A stretch of DNA of 64,000 nt from Chryseobacterium sp. BGARF1 (lineage in GTDB: Bacteria; Bacteroidota; Bacteroidia; Flavobacteriales; Weeksellaceae). The stretch covers positions 1-64,000 of the forward strand of contig NZ_LELA01000043.1 in NCBI RefSeq assembly GCF_001677955.1. The letters run 5' to 3'. The notes under the pieces were generated by a model. It searched no databases and was not told where the DNA came from. It saw nothing but the letters and a program-made list of their open reading frames with translations. Positions 24,633 to 32,807 of the stretch are shown here, in pieces (position 1 is the first letter of the stretch; every line of letters begins with the position of its first letter). The translations under genes were made by a program, and so were the position numbers.

Positions 24633-25697
24633 CTAAATAGATCCTGAATATTCTCTAATTAATTTTTCTAAAATATTTTGAGTTGAAAGTTTGCTGTAGT
24701 TAACAATTGATTGCCCTACCCAAAAATTGACAAACTCATCATTTTTCACCGTTCTTGCGATGTTCCTCAATTCTCCTGTAAGCTTATTTTGATATGGGTA
24801 CGGCAAAATATATTCTGAATTTTCAATCGTTTCAATAAATTTATTTTTAATTCCTCTTGCGTACCGCCCCGAAAAACTTTTCGTTAATACAATATCTTTT
24901 TCATTGACATTTTTCAGTCTTTCTTTTTCAAAATCCTGCAAAGCGCTTTCCTGTGAACATAATAAAATACTTCCCACCTGAATGCCTTCTGCACCCAATT
25001 GTTTTGCAGCAGCCAAAGTTTTTCCGTTATAAATTCCGCCTGCATAAAGCAGAGGAACTTTTACAGAATCATAAACCTGAGAAAGCAAAGAAAATCCGCC
25101 AATCTGAGGAATTTTTTCCGAAACAAAACTTCCTCTATGACCTCCGGCTTCTATTCCCTGAACGCAAATAATATCAATTCCCGATTTTTCAAGAGCCAAA
25201 GCTTCTTCTACAGATGTACAGGTTCCAATTAAAATTGTTCCGTTTTCTTTTAATTTCTGAATGCTTTGATGGTCAAGATTTCCAAAAGTAAAGCTCAGAA
25301 TTTTACAGTTCTCATCGATAATGGCATCAATCTGTTCATGATAAGAATTGATTTTAATATTTTCTAATTCAGGAAGATGAACTTCAATATTATTTTCCTG
25401 AGCCAGGTTTTCAAGATGTTTTTTCGTCTTAGAATATTGTTGTTTTAATTCATCGGTAATTTCAGGAATTTGATGAACAAAAATATTAACCGCAAAAGGT
25501 TGATCTGTCAGTGATTTGGTTTTACGAATCAATTCAACAGATTTTTCAGCGGAAAGATCAGCTAAAGCCAACGAACCCAAACATCCTGCTTTTCCAGCAG
25601 CTGCAGTCATTTCCGGAGTACTTACTCCAAACATTGGCGCTTGTACGATTGGATATTTTATTTTTAAAATTTTGCTGATGGTTTCTAAAAAAGGCAT
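24633..25697 (-). CDS. nitronate monooxygenase (2-nitropropane dioxygenase family)
   Basis: 354 aa TIM-barrel flavoenzyme. Visible marks: YPIVQAPMFGVSTPEM at the start (FMN-binding strand 1), the SLALADLSAEK loop, QGIEAGGHRGSF with the catalytic-type His, and LYAGGIYNGKTLAAAKQLGA for phosphate binding. It oxidises alkyl nitronates such as propionate 3-nitronate with FMN and O2. Divergent from a GNAT gene, at the left end of a cluster of detoxification genes. Confidence 0.88.
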   Translation of the reverse strand: MPFLETISKILKIKYPIVQAPMFGVSTPEMTAAAGKAGCLGSLALADLSAEKSVELIRKTKSLTDQPFAVNIFVHQIPEITDELKQQYSKTKKHLENLAQENNIEVHLPELENIKINSYHEQIDAIIDENCKILSFTFGNLDHQSIQKLKENGTILIGTCTSVEEALALEKSGIDIICVQGIEAGGHRGSFVSEKIPQIGGFSLLSQVYDSVKVPLLYAGGIYNGKTLAAAKQLGAEGIQVGSILLCSQESALQDFEKERLKNVNEKDIVLTKSFSGRYARGIKNKFIETIENSEYILPYPYQNKLTGELRNIARTVKNDEFVNFWVGQSIVNYSKLSTQNILEKLIREYSGSI

Positions 25698-25803
25698 AAG
25701 ATTTCTTTTACTTAAAATTAGTCAATTATTTTTTTTCTCATCATTCTGAAAACATGATTTTCGTTTTCATTGATTAATTTTTTAAATTTAACCGAAAAAT
25801 AAA

Positions 25804-26238
25804 ATGTCTTATACTATTAGAATAGCAGTTCCAGACGACTATCCGAAACTGGTTCAAATTTGGGAGTCTGCCGTAAAAGCTACTCATGATTTTTTATCGG
25901 AAAGTGATTTTCAATATTTCAAAAAAGTAATTCCTGAGCAATATTTCCCTCATCTTGAAGTCTACATTATTTCTGAGAACAGTGATCCGAAAGGATTTGG
26001 TGCAGTTTCTGACGATACTTTAGAAATGCTTTTTGTACATAATGATGCTCGTGGAAAAGGATTAGGAAAAATTCTTTTTCAATATTTATGTGATAAAACC
26101 GGTTGTACAAAAGTAGATGTGAACGAGCAAAATCCGCAGGCAATAGGGTTCTATGAAAAAATGGGATTCAGAAAAACAGGAAGATCAGAAAAAGATGGTT
26201 CGGGTAAAGATTATCCGTTGATTCATATGAGTCTGTAA
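25804..26238 (+). CDS. GNAT-family N-acetyltransferase
   Basis: 144 aa. Acetyl-CoA motif A is seen as LEMLFVHNDARGKGLGKILF (R/QxxGxG/A form), followed by VDVNEQNPQAIGFYEKMGF, the usual beta5-alpha4 end. This resembles the YjaB/PhnO-like small GNATs. The substrate cannot be told. Divergent from the nitronate monooxygenase gene. Confidence 0.85.
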   Translation: MSYTIRIAVPDDYPKLVQIWESAVKATHDFLSESDFQYFKKVIPEQYFPHLEVYIISENSDPKGFGAVSDDTLEMLFVHNDARGKGLGKILFQYLCDKTGCTKVDVNEQNPQAIGFYEKMGFRKTGRSEKDGSGKDYPLIHMSL

Positions 26239-26280
26239 TTATCTTAAGTTTAAAAGGTTCATCCTATAATTTTTCGTAAA

Positions 26281-26302
26281 TTGGTATGGCAAATCATATC
26301 AA
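26281..26302. promoter_or_regulatory. imperfect palindrome upstream of the MFS gene
   Basis: TTGGTATG, six bases, CATATCAA: seven of eight arm positions pair. It ends 11 bases before the ATG, a place where a repressor could act. No regulator gene is adjacent. Confidence 0.3.
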
Positions 26303-26313
26303 TTTTTCGATAA

Positions 26314-27717
26314 ATGCCCACACAAACTTCTCCACGCCAAACTGTAAAAAAAGTTCTTCCGTTGATTTTAGCAACTGCCATTTTTATGCAGATGCTCGAT
26401 TCTACGATTCTGAACACTTCCCTGCCTTCAATTGCAAGAGATTTAAATGAATCTCCATTGAATATGCAAAATGCAATTATCAGTTATGTTTTGACACTTG
26501 CAGTTTTCATGCCTGCAAGCGGATTTTTGGCAGACCGTTTCGGAACAAGGAGGGTTTTTATCTTTGCTTTGGTACTTTTTAGTTTAGGTTCTGTATTTTG
26601 TGCACTTTCTCAAAACCTTACTCATTTGGTTATTTCAAGGGTTATTCAGGGCGTTGGTGGAAGTTTGATGACTCCTGTTGGAAAACTGGCTTTAATTAAA
26701 ACTTTTAACCGGAACGAATTACTCAAAGCTATGAACTTCGCTATCGTTCCTGCCTTAATTGGCCCGGTTCTCGGTCCGCTTGTCGGAGGTTACATGGTAG
26801 ATTATCTTTCGTGGCACTGGATTTTTCTTATTAATATTCCGATCGGAGTTTTAGGAATTGTTTTAGGGTTAAAATATATGCCCAATTACAATGCACGGGA
26901 AACCGATTTTGACCTAAAAGGCTTTATGATTTTTGCAGCAGCTTCACTTCTCCTTTCGGTTTCTCTGGAACTTTTCGGAGACATGCAGAATATCACACCG
27001 GTTTTACTCGTTTTCATATTAGGATTTTTGTTCCTCTATTATTACTACCGACACGCAAAAAGAGGCAACAATCCTATTTTTCCTTTAAGTTTATTTCAGG
27101 TGCGTACATTCCGTGTTGGGATCGTAGGAAATCTTGCGACAAGATTAGGGATCAGCTCGGTTCCGTTATTGCTTCCTTTGATGATTCAGATTGCGTACGG
27201 TCAATCAGCCGTAACTTCAGGTTGGATTATTGCGCCAATGGCTTTAACTGCGATGTTCGGGAAATCTTCCGTCATTAAAATTTTAAATAAATTTGGCTAC
27301 AGAAGAACCTTGATGGTCAATACATTCATTATCGGAGTATTAATTTGTTGCCTTGCCATTCCGGATATTCACAGTTCCATATTTTGGTTTGTTCCGGTGA
27401 TTGCTATTTTAGGATTTTTCAATTCAATACAGTTTACATCGATGAATACCATTTCTATCGCAGACTTACGAAACTTTCAAACGAGCAGCGGAAACTCTTT
27501 GATTTCGGTTAATCAACAGTTAGCCATCGGATTTGGGATTGCTTTTGGTTTAATTGTTTTAAAAATTTACGAAAACAGCCCTGAATTAATTAAACATGAA
27601 ACCCACAACGCATTTCGTTACACCTTCCTTACCGTAGGAATTTTAACCATTCTATCAAGCTTAGTTTTCAGAAGACTTCATACGTTCGATGGCAGAAACA
27701 TGAAATCCCAAGAATAA
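26314..27717 (+). CDS. MFS transporter, DHA2 (EmrB/QacA-like) drug exporter
   Basis: 467 aa with about 14 hydrophobic segments. Motif D1-type ILATAIFMQMLDSTILNTSL in TM1, motif A FLADRFGTRRVF at about 72-83, and motif C region PALIGPVLGPLVGGYMVDYL in TM5. DHA2 proteins export drugs or toxic organics by proton antiport. It is in a plus-strand run with stress genes and probably exports a toxic compound or its product. It has a candidate operator just upstream. Confidence 0.9.
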   Translation: MPTQTSPRQTVKKVLPLILATAIFMQMLDSTILNTSLPSIARDLNESPLNMQNAIISYVLTLAVFMPASGFLADRFGTRRVFIFALVLFSLGSVFCALSQNLTHLVISRVIQGVGGSLMTPVGKLALIKTFNRNELLKAMNFAIVPALIGPVLGPLVGGYMVDYLSWHWIFLINIPIGVLGIVLGLKYMPNYNARETDFDLKGFMIFAAASLLLSVSLELFGDMQNITPVLLVFILGFLFLYYYYRHAKRGNNPIFPLSLFQVRTFRVGIVGNLATRLGISSVPLLLPLMIQIAYGQSAVTSGWIIAPMALTAMFGKSSVIKILNKFGYRRTLMVNTFIIGVLICCLAIPDIHSSIFWFVPVIAILGFFNSIQFTSMNTISIADLRNFQTSSGNSLISVNQQLAIGFGIAFGLIVLKIYENSPELIKHETHNAFRYTFLTVGILTILSSLVFRRLHTFDGRNMKSQE

Positions 27718-27791
27718 ACTCTAAAACCCTCCCACTCTATAACCCTCAAACTTACTTATCACACATCAATGTAATTGATTACAAACTGTTC

Positions 27792-27799
27792 TAATTTTG
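27792..27799 (+). promoter_or_regulatory. -7 box for the first pirin gene
   Basis: TAATTTTG, a consensus Bacteroidota -7 box. It overlaps an upstream in-frame ATG (27797), which argues that translation starts at the ATG at 27821. No properly spaced TTG seen. Confidence 0.5.
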
Positions 27800-27820
27800 T
27801 TTAAAATTAAAACATCTATT

Positions 27821-28696
27821 ATGACAACAAAAAAAATAGAAATCGTAGTTCCGCCAAAACCTGCTCATTTTGTAGGTGATGGTTTCAGAGTGCACAATTT
27901 TATTCCGGGAGCTTATCATTTAGATATGAAAAGAATGGATCCGTTTATTATGCTTGATTATAATTCTAAATTTCATTTCAATGGTTCAGAAACGCCTCGC
28001 GGAGTTGGAGTTCATCCACACAGAGGTTTTGAAACAGTAACGATCGCATATCAAGGAAAAGTAGAGCATCATGACAGCGCAGGAGGCGGTGGCATCATTG
28101 GTGAAGGAGATATACAGTGGATGACTGCAGCAAGTGGAATTTTACATAAAGAATATCACGAAAAAGAATGGTCAAAAACGGGAGGAATTTTCCAGATGGT
28201 GCAGCTATGGGTAAACCTTCCTGCAAAAGATAAAATGAGCAAGCCAAAATATCAGGCGATTAAAAACTCAGAAATAAAAAGAGCAGATTTAGGTGAAAAC
28301 GGCTTAGTAGAAATTATCGCCGGAGAATATCAAAATATAAAAGGTTCTGCCACGACATTCAGTCCCGTGAATTTAATGAATGCCAAATTAAAATCCGGTG
28401 GAAAAGCAGAATTTAATTTTCCTGCCAATTTTAATACCGCAGCTTTGGTGGTTGAAGGAAACATCTTAGTGAATGGTGAAGAAAAAGTAAAAACTGACCA
28501 TTTGGTTTTGTTTAAAAATGAAGGCGAAAACTTTACGATTGAAGCAACAGAAGATTCTGTAGTATTAATTCTCAGCGGAGAACCTTTAAATGAACCAATC
28601 TTTCCACATGGTCCTTTTGTAATGAACAGCAGAGAAGAAATCATGCAGGCTTTTGAAGATTTCAATACCGGAAAATTCGGGTATTTGGAAGATTAA
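27821..28696 (+). CDS. pirin family protein (first copy)
   Basis: 291 aa from the ATG at 27821. Cupin pair; the N-terminal cupin carries the metal motif HPHRGFETVTI with HxH and the Glu later, and the ITAAS-like segment reads QWMTAASGILHKEYHE. Some bacterial pirins are quercetin dioxygenases; others act as redox sensors or regulators. It shares the family but not close sequence with the second pirin at 29227. The C-terminal SGEPLNEPIFPHGPFVMNS is typical of the family. Confidence 0.88.
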   Translation: MTTKKIEIVVPPKPAHFVGDGFRVHNFIPGAYHLDMKRMDPFIMLDYNSKFHFNGSETPRGVGVHPHRGFETVTIAYQGKVEHHDSAGGGGIIGEGDIQWMTAASGILHKEYHEKEWSKTGGIFQMVQLWVNLPAKDKMSKPKYQAIKNSEIKRADLGENGLVEIIAGEYQNIKGSATTFSPVNLMNAKLKSGGKAEFNFPANFNTAALVVEGNILVNGEEKVKTDHLVLFKNEGENFTIEATEDSVVLILSGEPLNEPIFPHGPFVMNSREEIMQAFEDFNTGKFGYLED

Positions 28697-28720
28697 TTTA
28701 CAATTATTAATTATACTATT

Positions 28721-28791
28721 TGTCATTCTGACGAAGGAAGAATCTCTTTTAAATAAGATTATTCACTATGCTTTCCTTCGTCAGAATGACA
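28721..28791. repeat. dispersed inverted repeat (GTCATTCTGACGAAGG type)
   Basis: Left arm TGTCATTCTGACGAAGGAAG at 28721-28740, right arm its complement at 28771-28791, with 19 perfect pairs and a 30-base loop. Palindromes with this word are, from memory, common between genes of flavobacteria. It sits between a pirin and a GNAT gene and can form a strong hairpin in RNA. Confidence 0.75.
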
Positions 28792-28832
28792 AAAATTAAA
28801 AATAAAATCACAACTTTAAAAATATAAACATC

Positions 28833-29150
28833 ATGAAACCAGAATTTGAAAATATTCCATTAGTAAAAAACGAAGATAAAAAGAGATTTGAAATTGAAGT
28901 AAACGGTCATTTCGCATTTATCGATTATAAAGAAACAAGTCAGCGAATCGCTTTAATTCATACCGAAGCTGAGCCTGAATTAGCTGGAACCGGAGCTGCC
29001 GCTGCAGTGGTTGAAAAAACGTTGATCTATATTGAAGAAAGTGGCAAAAAACTGCTTCCGTTTTGTCCGTATGTTTTTGCATACATCAAAAAAAATCCGG
29101 ATTGGAAACGTATTGTAGACGAAAAATTTGAAGGTTACGATAAACTTTAA
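28833..29150 (+). CDS. short GNAT (COG2388-type) acetyltransferase
   Basis: 105 aa. Compact GNAT with FEIEVNGHFAFIDYKE, IHTEAEPELAGTGAAAAVVE (CoA-loop) and LLPFCPYVFAYIKKNPDW at the end. This short form lacks the usual N-terminal strands. Its relative at 32178-32459 shows the same plan (IIPLCPFAKATFQKN). Function unknown. It is preceded by a dispersed palindrome. Confidence 0.82.
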   Translation: MKPEFENIPLVKNEDKKRFEIEVNGHFAFIDYKETSQRIALIHTEAEPELAGTGAAAAVVEKTLIYIEESGKKLLPFCPYVFAYIKKNPDWKRIVDEKFEGYDKL

Positions 29151-29226
29151 TTTTTATTAAAGTAGCCTTAAATAGAATAAATTTTAATTAAATTAGCTAT
29201 CCACAAAAACTAAAATCACAATATTC

Positions 29227-30126
29227 ATGTCAAATATCGGACTTATATTAGAAGAAAAATCCGCAGATATCGGAAATTTTTTAGTGGGAAGATTGTTGCC
29301 TTTCCGTGAAAAAAGAGCGGTTGGTCCTTTCGTTTTTATCGATCATATGGGACCTGCAGAATTAAAAGATTATCAAAATCTTGATGTTCCGCCACATCCT
29401 CACATTGGTCTTTCTACTTTAACTTACCTTTTGGAAGGTTCTATTTTTCACAGAGACAGCATTGGAAGCGCTCTTGAAATAAAACCGGGCGCTGTAAACT
29501 GGATGACTGCCGGAAAAGGCGTTGTACATTCTGAAAGAACTCCTGAATATTTAAGAAATACAGATAAAAAACTTCACGGATTTCAAATTTGGGTAGGTCT
29601 TCCAAAACATTTGGAGCAAAGCGAACCTACTTTTCATCATATTGAAGCCAATGACCTTCCGGTTTGGGAAGAAGGCGAAGTTCATTATAAATTGATTGCA
29701 GGTGAAGCTTTTGGTAAAAAATCTCCGGTTCCTGTTCACAGTAAATTATTTTTTATTGAAATTAAAACTAAAACAGCACAAAAGATCAGTATCGGAAAAG
29801 ATCTTTATGGTGAAGCGGCAATGTATGTTTTAGACGGAACAGTAAACATTGAAGATAATTCTTACGGTTCAAAACAATTGCTGATTGCCAAAAACACGCA
29901 ACTTTGTGAGTTTGAAATGAGTGAAAACGGAACCGTTTATCTTTTCGGAGGTGAACCTTTTGATGAAGAACGTTTCATTTTCTGGAATTTTGTAAATTCA
30001 GACAAAGAAGTAATTGATCAGGCAAAAGTAAACTGGAATGACCAGAATCATGACGCTTTTCCTTTGGTTCCCGGAGACGAACAGGAATATGTTCCGCTTC
30101 CTAAAGCCATTTTAAACAGAAAATAG
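29227..30126 (+). CDS. pirin family protein (second copy)
   Basis: 299 aa. Cupin metal motif seen as DVPPHPHIGLSTLTYLLEGS, then NWMTAGKGVVHSERTPE and, near the end, LFGGEPFDEERFIFWNFVNS. This is the YhaK/YhhW-like branch of pirins. Starts 76 bases after the GNAT gene and is followed 33 bases later by the metallo-beta-lactamase homologue, so these two may be co-transcribed. A role in redox or quinone-type stress is inferred from neighbours. Confidence 0.88.
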   Translation: MSNIGLILEEKSADIGNFLVGRLLPFREKRAVGPFVFIDHMGPAELKDYQNLDVPPHPHIGLSTLTYLLEGSIFHRDSIGSALEIKPGAVNWMTAGKGVVHSERTPEYLRNTDKKLHGFQIWVGLPKHLEQSEPTFHHIEANDLPVWEEGEVHYKLIAGEAFGKKSPVPVHSKLFFIEIKTKTAQKISIGKDLYGEAAMYVLDGTVNIEDNSYGSKQLLIAKNTQLCEFEMSENGTVYLFGGEPFDEERFIFWNFVNSDKEVIDQAKVNWNDQNHDAFPLVPGDEQEYVPLPKAILNRK

Positions 30127-30159
30127 AAGCAATATTTTATAAACAGCTCGATTTTACAG

Positions 30160-31032
30160 ATGAAAAACCTGACACTTTTATTTTTACTATGCCTATCTTT
30201 TTTTGGAACTGCACAAACCGTAACAGAGCCTAAAAATAATCCGACAGAATGGTCAAAAGACTACGAACCTTTCAAAATTGTGGGTAATTTGTATTATGTC
30301 GGAACTTATGATCTTGCATCTTATCTTATCGTGACCGATAAAGGCAATATTTTGATCAACACAGGTTTGGCAGATTCTTATTCTACCATTAAAAAAAATA
30401 TCGAAAAGCTGGGTTTTAAATATAAAGACGTTAAAATTCTTACTTTAACGCAGGCTCATTATGATCACATGGGAGCAATGGCTCAAATAAAAAAAGAAAC
30501 CGGTGCAAAACTTTATGTTGACGAAAAAGATGCAGAAGAGCTGAAAAGTGGAGGGGAGTCTGATTACGAAATGGGAAAATACGGCGTTACTTTCGAACCT
30601 GTACATCCTGATTTTCTTTTAAAAAACAATGCTAAAATAAAATTGGGGAATACGGTATTGACTTTACTTCATCATCCCGGTCATACAAAAGGATCTTGCA
30701 GTTTCTTATTTGAGTCCAAAGAAGGAAATAAAAACTATAAAGTTCTGATCGCCAATTTACCTTCGATCATCATTGATCATAAATTTTCGGATGTAAAAAA
30801 ATATCCTACCATTCAAAAAGATTATGGATATACTTTTGAAGCGATGAAAAAAATAAATTTCGATGTTTGGGTAGCTTCACATGCAAGTCAGTTTGATCTT
30901 CATAAAAAGCGGAAAGAAGGAGATGCTTACAATCCGAAATTATTTATGGATAAAGAAAATTATTTTAAAAGACTTAAAAATCTGGAAAACGATTATCTTG
31001 AAAAAGTAAAAGAAGATTCAGCGAAAAAATAA
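30160..31032 (+). CDS. subclass B3 metallo-beta-lactamase homologue, GOB-like
   Basis: 290 aa with signal peptide (MKNLTLLFLLCLSFFGTAQ). The metal motif reads TQAHYDHMGAM: Gln in place of the first His of HxHxDH. That is the special feature of the GOB enzymes of Elizabethkingia (Gln116, His118, Asp120, His121). The other ligands are seen in LHHPGHTKGSCSF (His196 type) and VASHASQFDLH (His263 type). The early EWSKDYEPFKIVGNLYYVGT is also B3-like. Such enzymes hydrolyse carbapenems and other beta-lactams in the periplasm. Homology does not prove activity, and the level of identity to known GOB was not measured. Confidence 0.87.
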   Translation: MKNLTLLFLLCLSFFGTAQTVTEPKNNPTEWSKDYEPFKIVGNLYYVGTYDLASYLIVTDKGNILINTGLADSYSTIKKNIEKLGFKYKDVKILTLTQAHYDHMGAMAQIKKETGAKLYVDEKDAEELKSGGESDYEMGKYGVTFEPVHPDFLLKNNAKIKLGNTVLTLLHHPGHTKGSCSFLFESKEGNKNYKVLIANLPSIIIDHKFSDVKKYPTIQKDYGYTFEAMKKINFDVWVASHASQFDLHKKRKEGDAYNPKLFMDKENYFKRLKNLENDYLEKVKEDSAKK

Positions 31033-31076
31033 TTAATTTCAGGATCTTTCTTTTTTAAAATTTAAAACAAATAAAC

Positions 31077-31607
31077 ATGAAAATATTAGCATTTGCAGGA
31101 AGTACTTCTTCCACATCTATCAACAGAGAGCTGGTAAAATTTGTTCTGAAAAACTTTCAGGAACACGAGATCAATTTGATCGACCTTAATGATTTCACGA
31201 TGCCTGTATTTTCTGTTGATCTTGAAAAGAAAGGGTTTCCGGATGAAGCGCATAACTTTTTAAAGCAAATTGAAGAATGCGATGTTATTTTCTGTTCTTT
31301 AGCTGAGCACAACCGTTCTTACTCGGCGGCTTTTAAAAATGTATTCGACTGGGCTTCGAGGATCAATGTAAAAGTTTTCCAAAATAAACCGATGTTTTTG
31401 ATGAGCACATCTCCGGGAGGTTATGGAGGCGGAAATGTAATGAATACTGCAAAAACTTTTTTCCCGCAGTTTGCTGCAGAGGTGAAAGAAACTTTTTCAT
31501 TACCTAAATTTTACGAAAATTTCGATTTGGAAAGCGGAGTTATCAATCCTGAAATGCTGAACGATTTAAATAATAAAATAGAAAGTTTTAAAAATCAGAT
31601 TGCTTAA
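31077..31607 (+). CDS. NADPH-dependent FMN reductase family protein
   Basis: 176 aa flavodoxin-like. FMN phosphate loop FAGSTSSTSINRELVKF at the start, AEHNRSYSAAFKNVFDWASR in the middle and MSTSPGGYGGGNVMNT, all typical of the family. Reduces quinones, azo or nitro compounds, or supplies FMNH2. The neighbouring OsmC, pirin and nitronate monooxygenase genes fit a detoxification role. Confidence 0.88.
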   Translation: MKILAFAGSTSSTSINRELVKFVLKNFQEHEINLIDLNDFTMPVFSVDLEKKGFPDEAHNFLKQIEECDVIFCSLAEHNRSYSAAFKNVFDWASRINVKVFQNKPMFLMSTSPGGYGGGNVMNTAKTFFPQFAAEVKETFSLPKFYENFDLESGVINPEMLNDLNNKIESFKNQIA

Positions 31608-31619
31608 TTAAGATTGGTG

Positions 31620-31775
31620 TGAATCGGTGAAATCTGTGGGACTTTTTTAACCACAAAAGCCACAAAAGCTTTAGACATATAATTCACATAAATTTTAAGT
31701 AAAATAATAATGTTGATAAAGAACATATAAGTTTTGAAAATCTTCTAACATCTAACATCTAACATCTAACAAAAA
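31620..31775. repeat. repeat-rich spacer with tandem TCTAACA units
   Basis: The spacer holds GAATCGGTGAAATCTGTGGG and ACCACAAAAGCCACAAAAGC, words typical of interspersed repeats here. Near 31744-31771 it also holds about four tandem copies of the 7-mer TCTAACA. No ORF or RNA gene recognised. Confidence 0.45.
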
Positions 31776-31776
31776 T

Positions 31777-32175
31777 ATGGCTGTAACTGTAAAAGCAAGT
31801 TTAGGCAAAACAAAATATTATACGGAAGTTGTCGCAGGCGAAAACCGTCTGATCACTGACGAACCCATCGACAAAGGCGGACAAAACAAGGGGTTTAATC
31901 CTTTTGAGATTCTCGCAACTTCTTTGGCAAGCTGTACTGCAGCCACTTTAAGAATGTACATCGACAGAAAAGAATGGGACGTTGAAAAAATTGACGTAGA
32001 AGTCGAGCTGGAAAACTTCCCTTTAACAAAACTCGCGGTTTTTAAAAGAAACATAAGTTTTGAAGGAAATGATCTGAGTGAAGAACAACTGAAAAGACTT
32101 CACACCATTGCAGATGCTTGTCCAGTACACAAAATGTTAAATAACGAAATAGAAATACAAACCAAATTTTCTTAA
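31777..32175 (+). CDS. OsmC family peroxiredoxin-like protein
   Basis: 132 aa. The two redox Cys are present: LATSLASCTAATLRMY and DACPVHKML. The Arg/Glu partners are likely in MYIDRKEW. OsmC/Ohr proteins reduce organic hydroperoxides using two Cys. The next gene begins 2 bases after the stop, so the pair is translationally close. Confidence 0.9.
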   Translation: MAVTVKASLGKTKYYTEVVAGENRLITDEPIDKGGQNKGFNPFEILATSLASCTAATLRMYIDRKEWDVEKIDVEVELENFPLTKLAVFKRNISFEGNDLSEEQLKRLHTIADACPVHKMLNNEIEIQTKFS

Positions 32176-32177
32176 AT

Positions 32178-32459
32178 ATGATAGACGTAAAACAAAACAA
32201 CGACGAAAAACACGGAAGCTTTGAAGCATTGATAGATGGAAGAAGAGCTGGGTTAATGACCTATACTTGGGCAGGTGAAGACCGATTCATCATCGATCAC
32301 ACCGAAGTTGAAGAAGCCTACAACGGAAAAGGTGTAGGAAAAGAAATGCTGATAAAAGCAGTAGAATTTGCAAGAGAAAATGGCAAAAAGATCATTCCTC
32401 TTTGTCCGTTTGCAAAAGCAACTTTCCAGAAAAACGAAGACTTGCGGGATGTTTTATAA
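32178..32459 (+). CDS. short GNAT (COG2388-type) acetyltransferase
   Basis: 93 aa. GNAT core with FIIDHTEVEEAYNGKGVGKE and IIPLCPFAKATFQKNEDL. Same short architecture as the protein at 28833. Almost overlaps OsmC (2-base gap), so co-expressed. Substrate unknown. Confidence 0.85.
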   Translation: MIDVKQNNDEKHGSFEALIDGRRAGLMTYTWAGEDRFIIDHTEVEEAYNGKGVGKEMLIKAVEFARENGKKIIPLCPFAKATFQKNEDLRDVL

Positions 32460-32477
32460 AGCGGGATATTAAGCTCC

Positions 32478-32542
32478 CACAGATTGCACAAATTTTCGCA
32501 GATGATTGAGAATAAGATCTGTGCTAATCTGTGCAATCTGTG
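32478..32542. repeat. dispersed inverted repeat (CACAGATTGCACA type)
   Basis: CACAGATTGCACA at 32478-32490 and its exact complement TGTGCAATCTGTG at 32530-32542, 13 perfect pairs. It lies in the 348-base gene-free stretch between the GNAT and symporter genes. Confidence 0.7.
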
Positions 32543-32557
32543 AGAAAAAAATAAATC

Positions 32558-32619
32558 GCCACGAATACACGAATTTAACCGTTACTATTTTCATTAACAA
32601 AAATTCGTGCATTCGTGGC
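32558..32619. repeat. dispersed inverted repeat (GCCACGAAT-CACGAATTT type)
   Basis: Arms at 32558-32576 and 32601-32619, 19 bases each with 18 pairing. Second palindrome in the same gap. The word CCACGAAT(A/G)CACGAATT is, from memory, a widespread flavobacterial repeat. Confidence 0.7.
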
Positions 32620-32641
32620 AAAAAAAATTACAAGTTATTCG

Positions 32642-32690
32642 TCCGTGAAGAAAGAATTTTAATTGATTTTTCTTCACGGATTTTTTTATT
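32642..32690 (+). terminator. terminator-like hairpin upstream of the symporter
   Basis: TCCGTGAAGAAA at 32642-32653, then a 14-base loop, then TTTTCTTCACGGA and TTTTTTT. A strong stem with a T-run. It would end the stress cluster read from the left, after the two palindromic repeats. Confidence 0.65.
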
Positions 32691-32779
32691 TTAAATCAAA
32701 TCTTAGTTCATGTAAATTACAATTTGTCCAAAACTTTCATCATTAAATATCCAACATCCAGCTACATTCGAAAAAAAAC

Positions 32780-32787
32780 TATATTTG
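32780..32787 (+). promoter_or_regulatory. -7 box for the symporter gene
   Basis: TATATTTG, a consensus -7 box 21 bases before the ATG at 32808. No clear TTG at -33. Confidence 0.5.
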
Positions 32788-32807
32788 CTGAAATTTAAAT
32801 TGTAAAC

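Noticed and set aside
17284..26293. Shared 13-mer TTGGTATGGCAAA before the LuxR-type gene (reverse) and before the MFS gene
   Set aside because: A 13-base match between two places in 64 kb of AT-rich DNA is expected by chance many times over; no third copy seen.
27797..27820. Upstream start for the first pirin
   Set aside because: The ATG at 27797 overlaps the last bases of the -7 box TAATTTTG, so it would lie upstream of the transcript start.
31744..31771. Tandem TCTAACA repeats as a CRISPR or phase-variable tract
   Set aside because: Units are 7 bases without spacers and lie in a spacer, not in a gene; only a minor microsatellite.
32478..32690. CRISPR array or RNA gene in the spacer before the symporter
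   Set aside because: The repeats are inverted, not direct, and there is no regular spacer; better explained as palindromic repeats plus a terminator.
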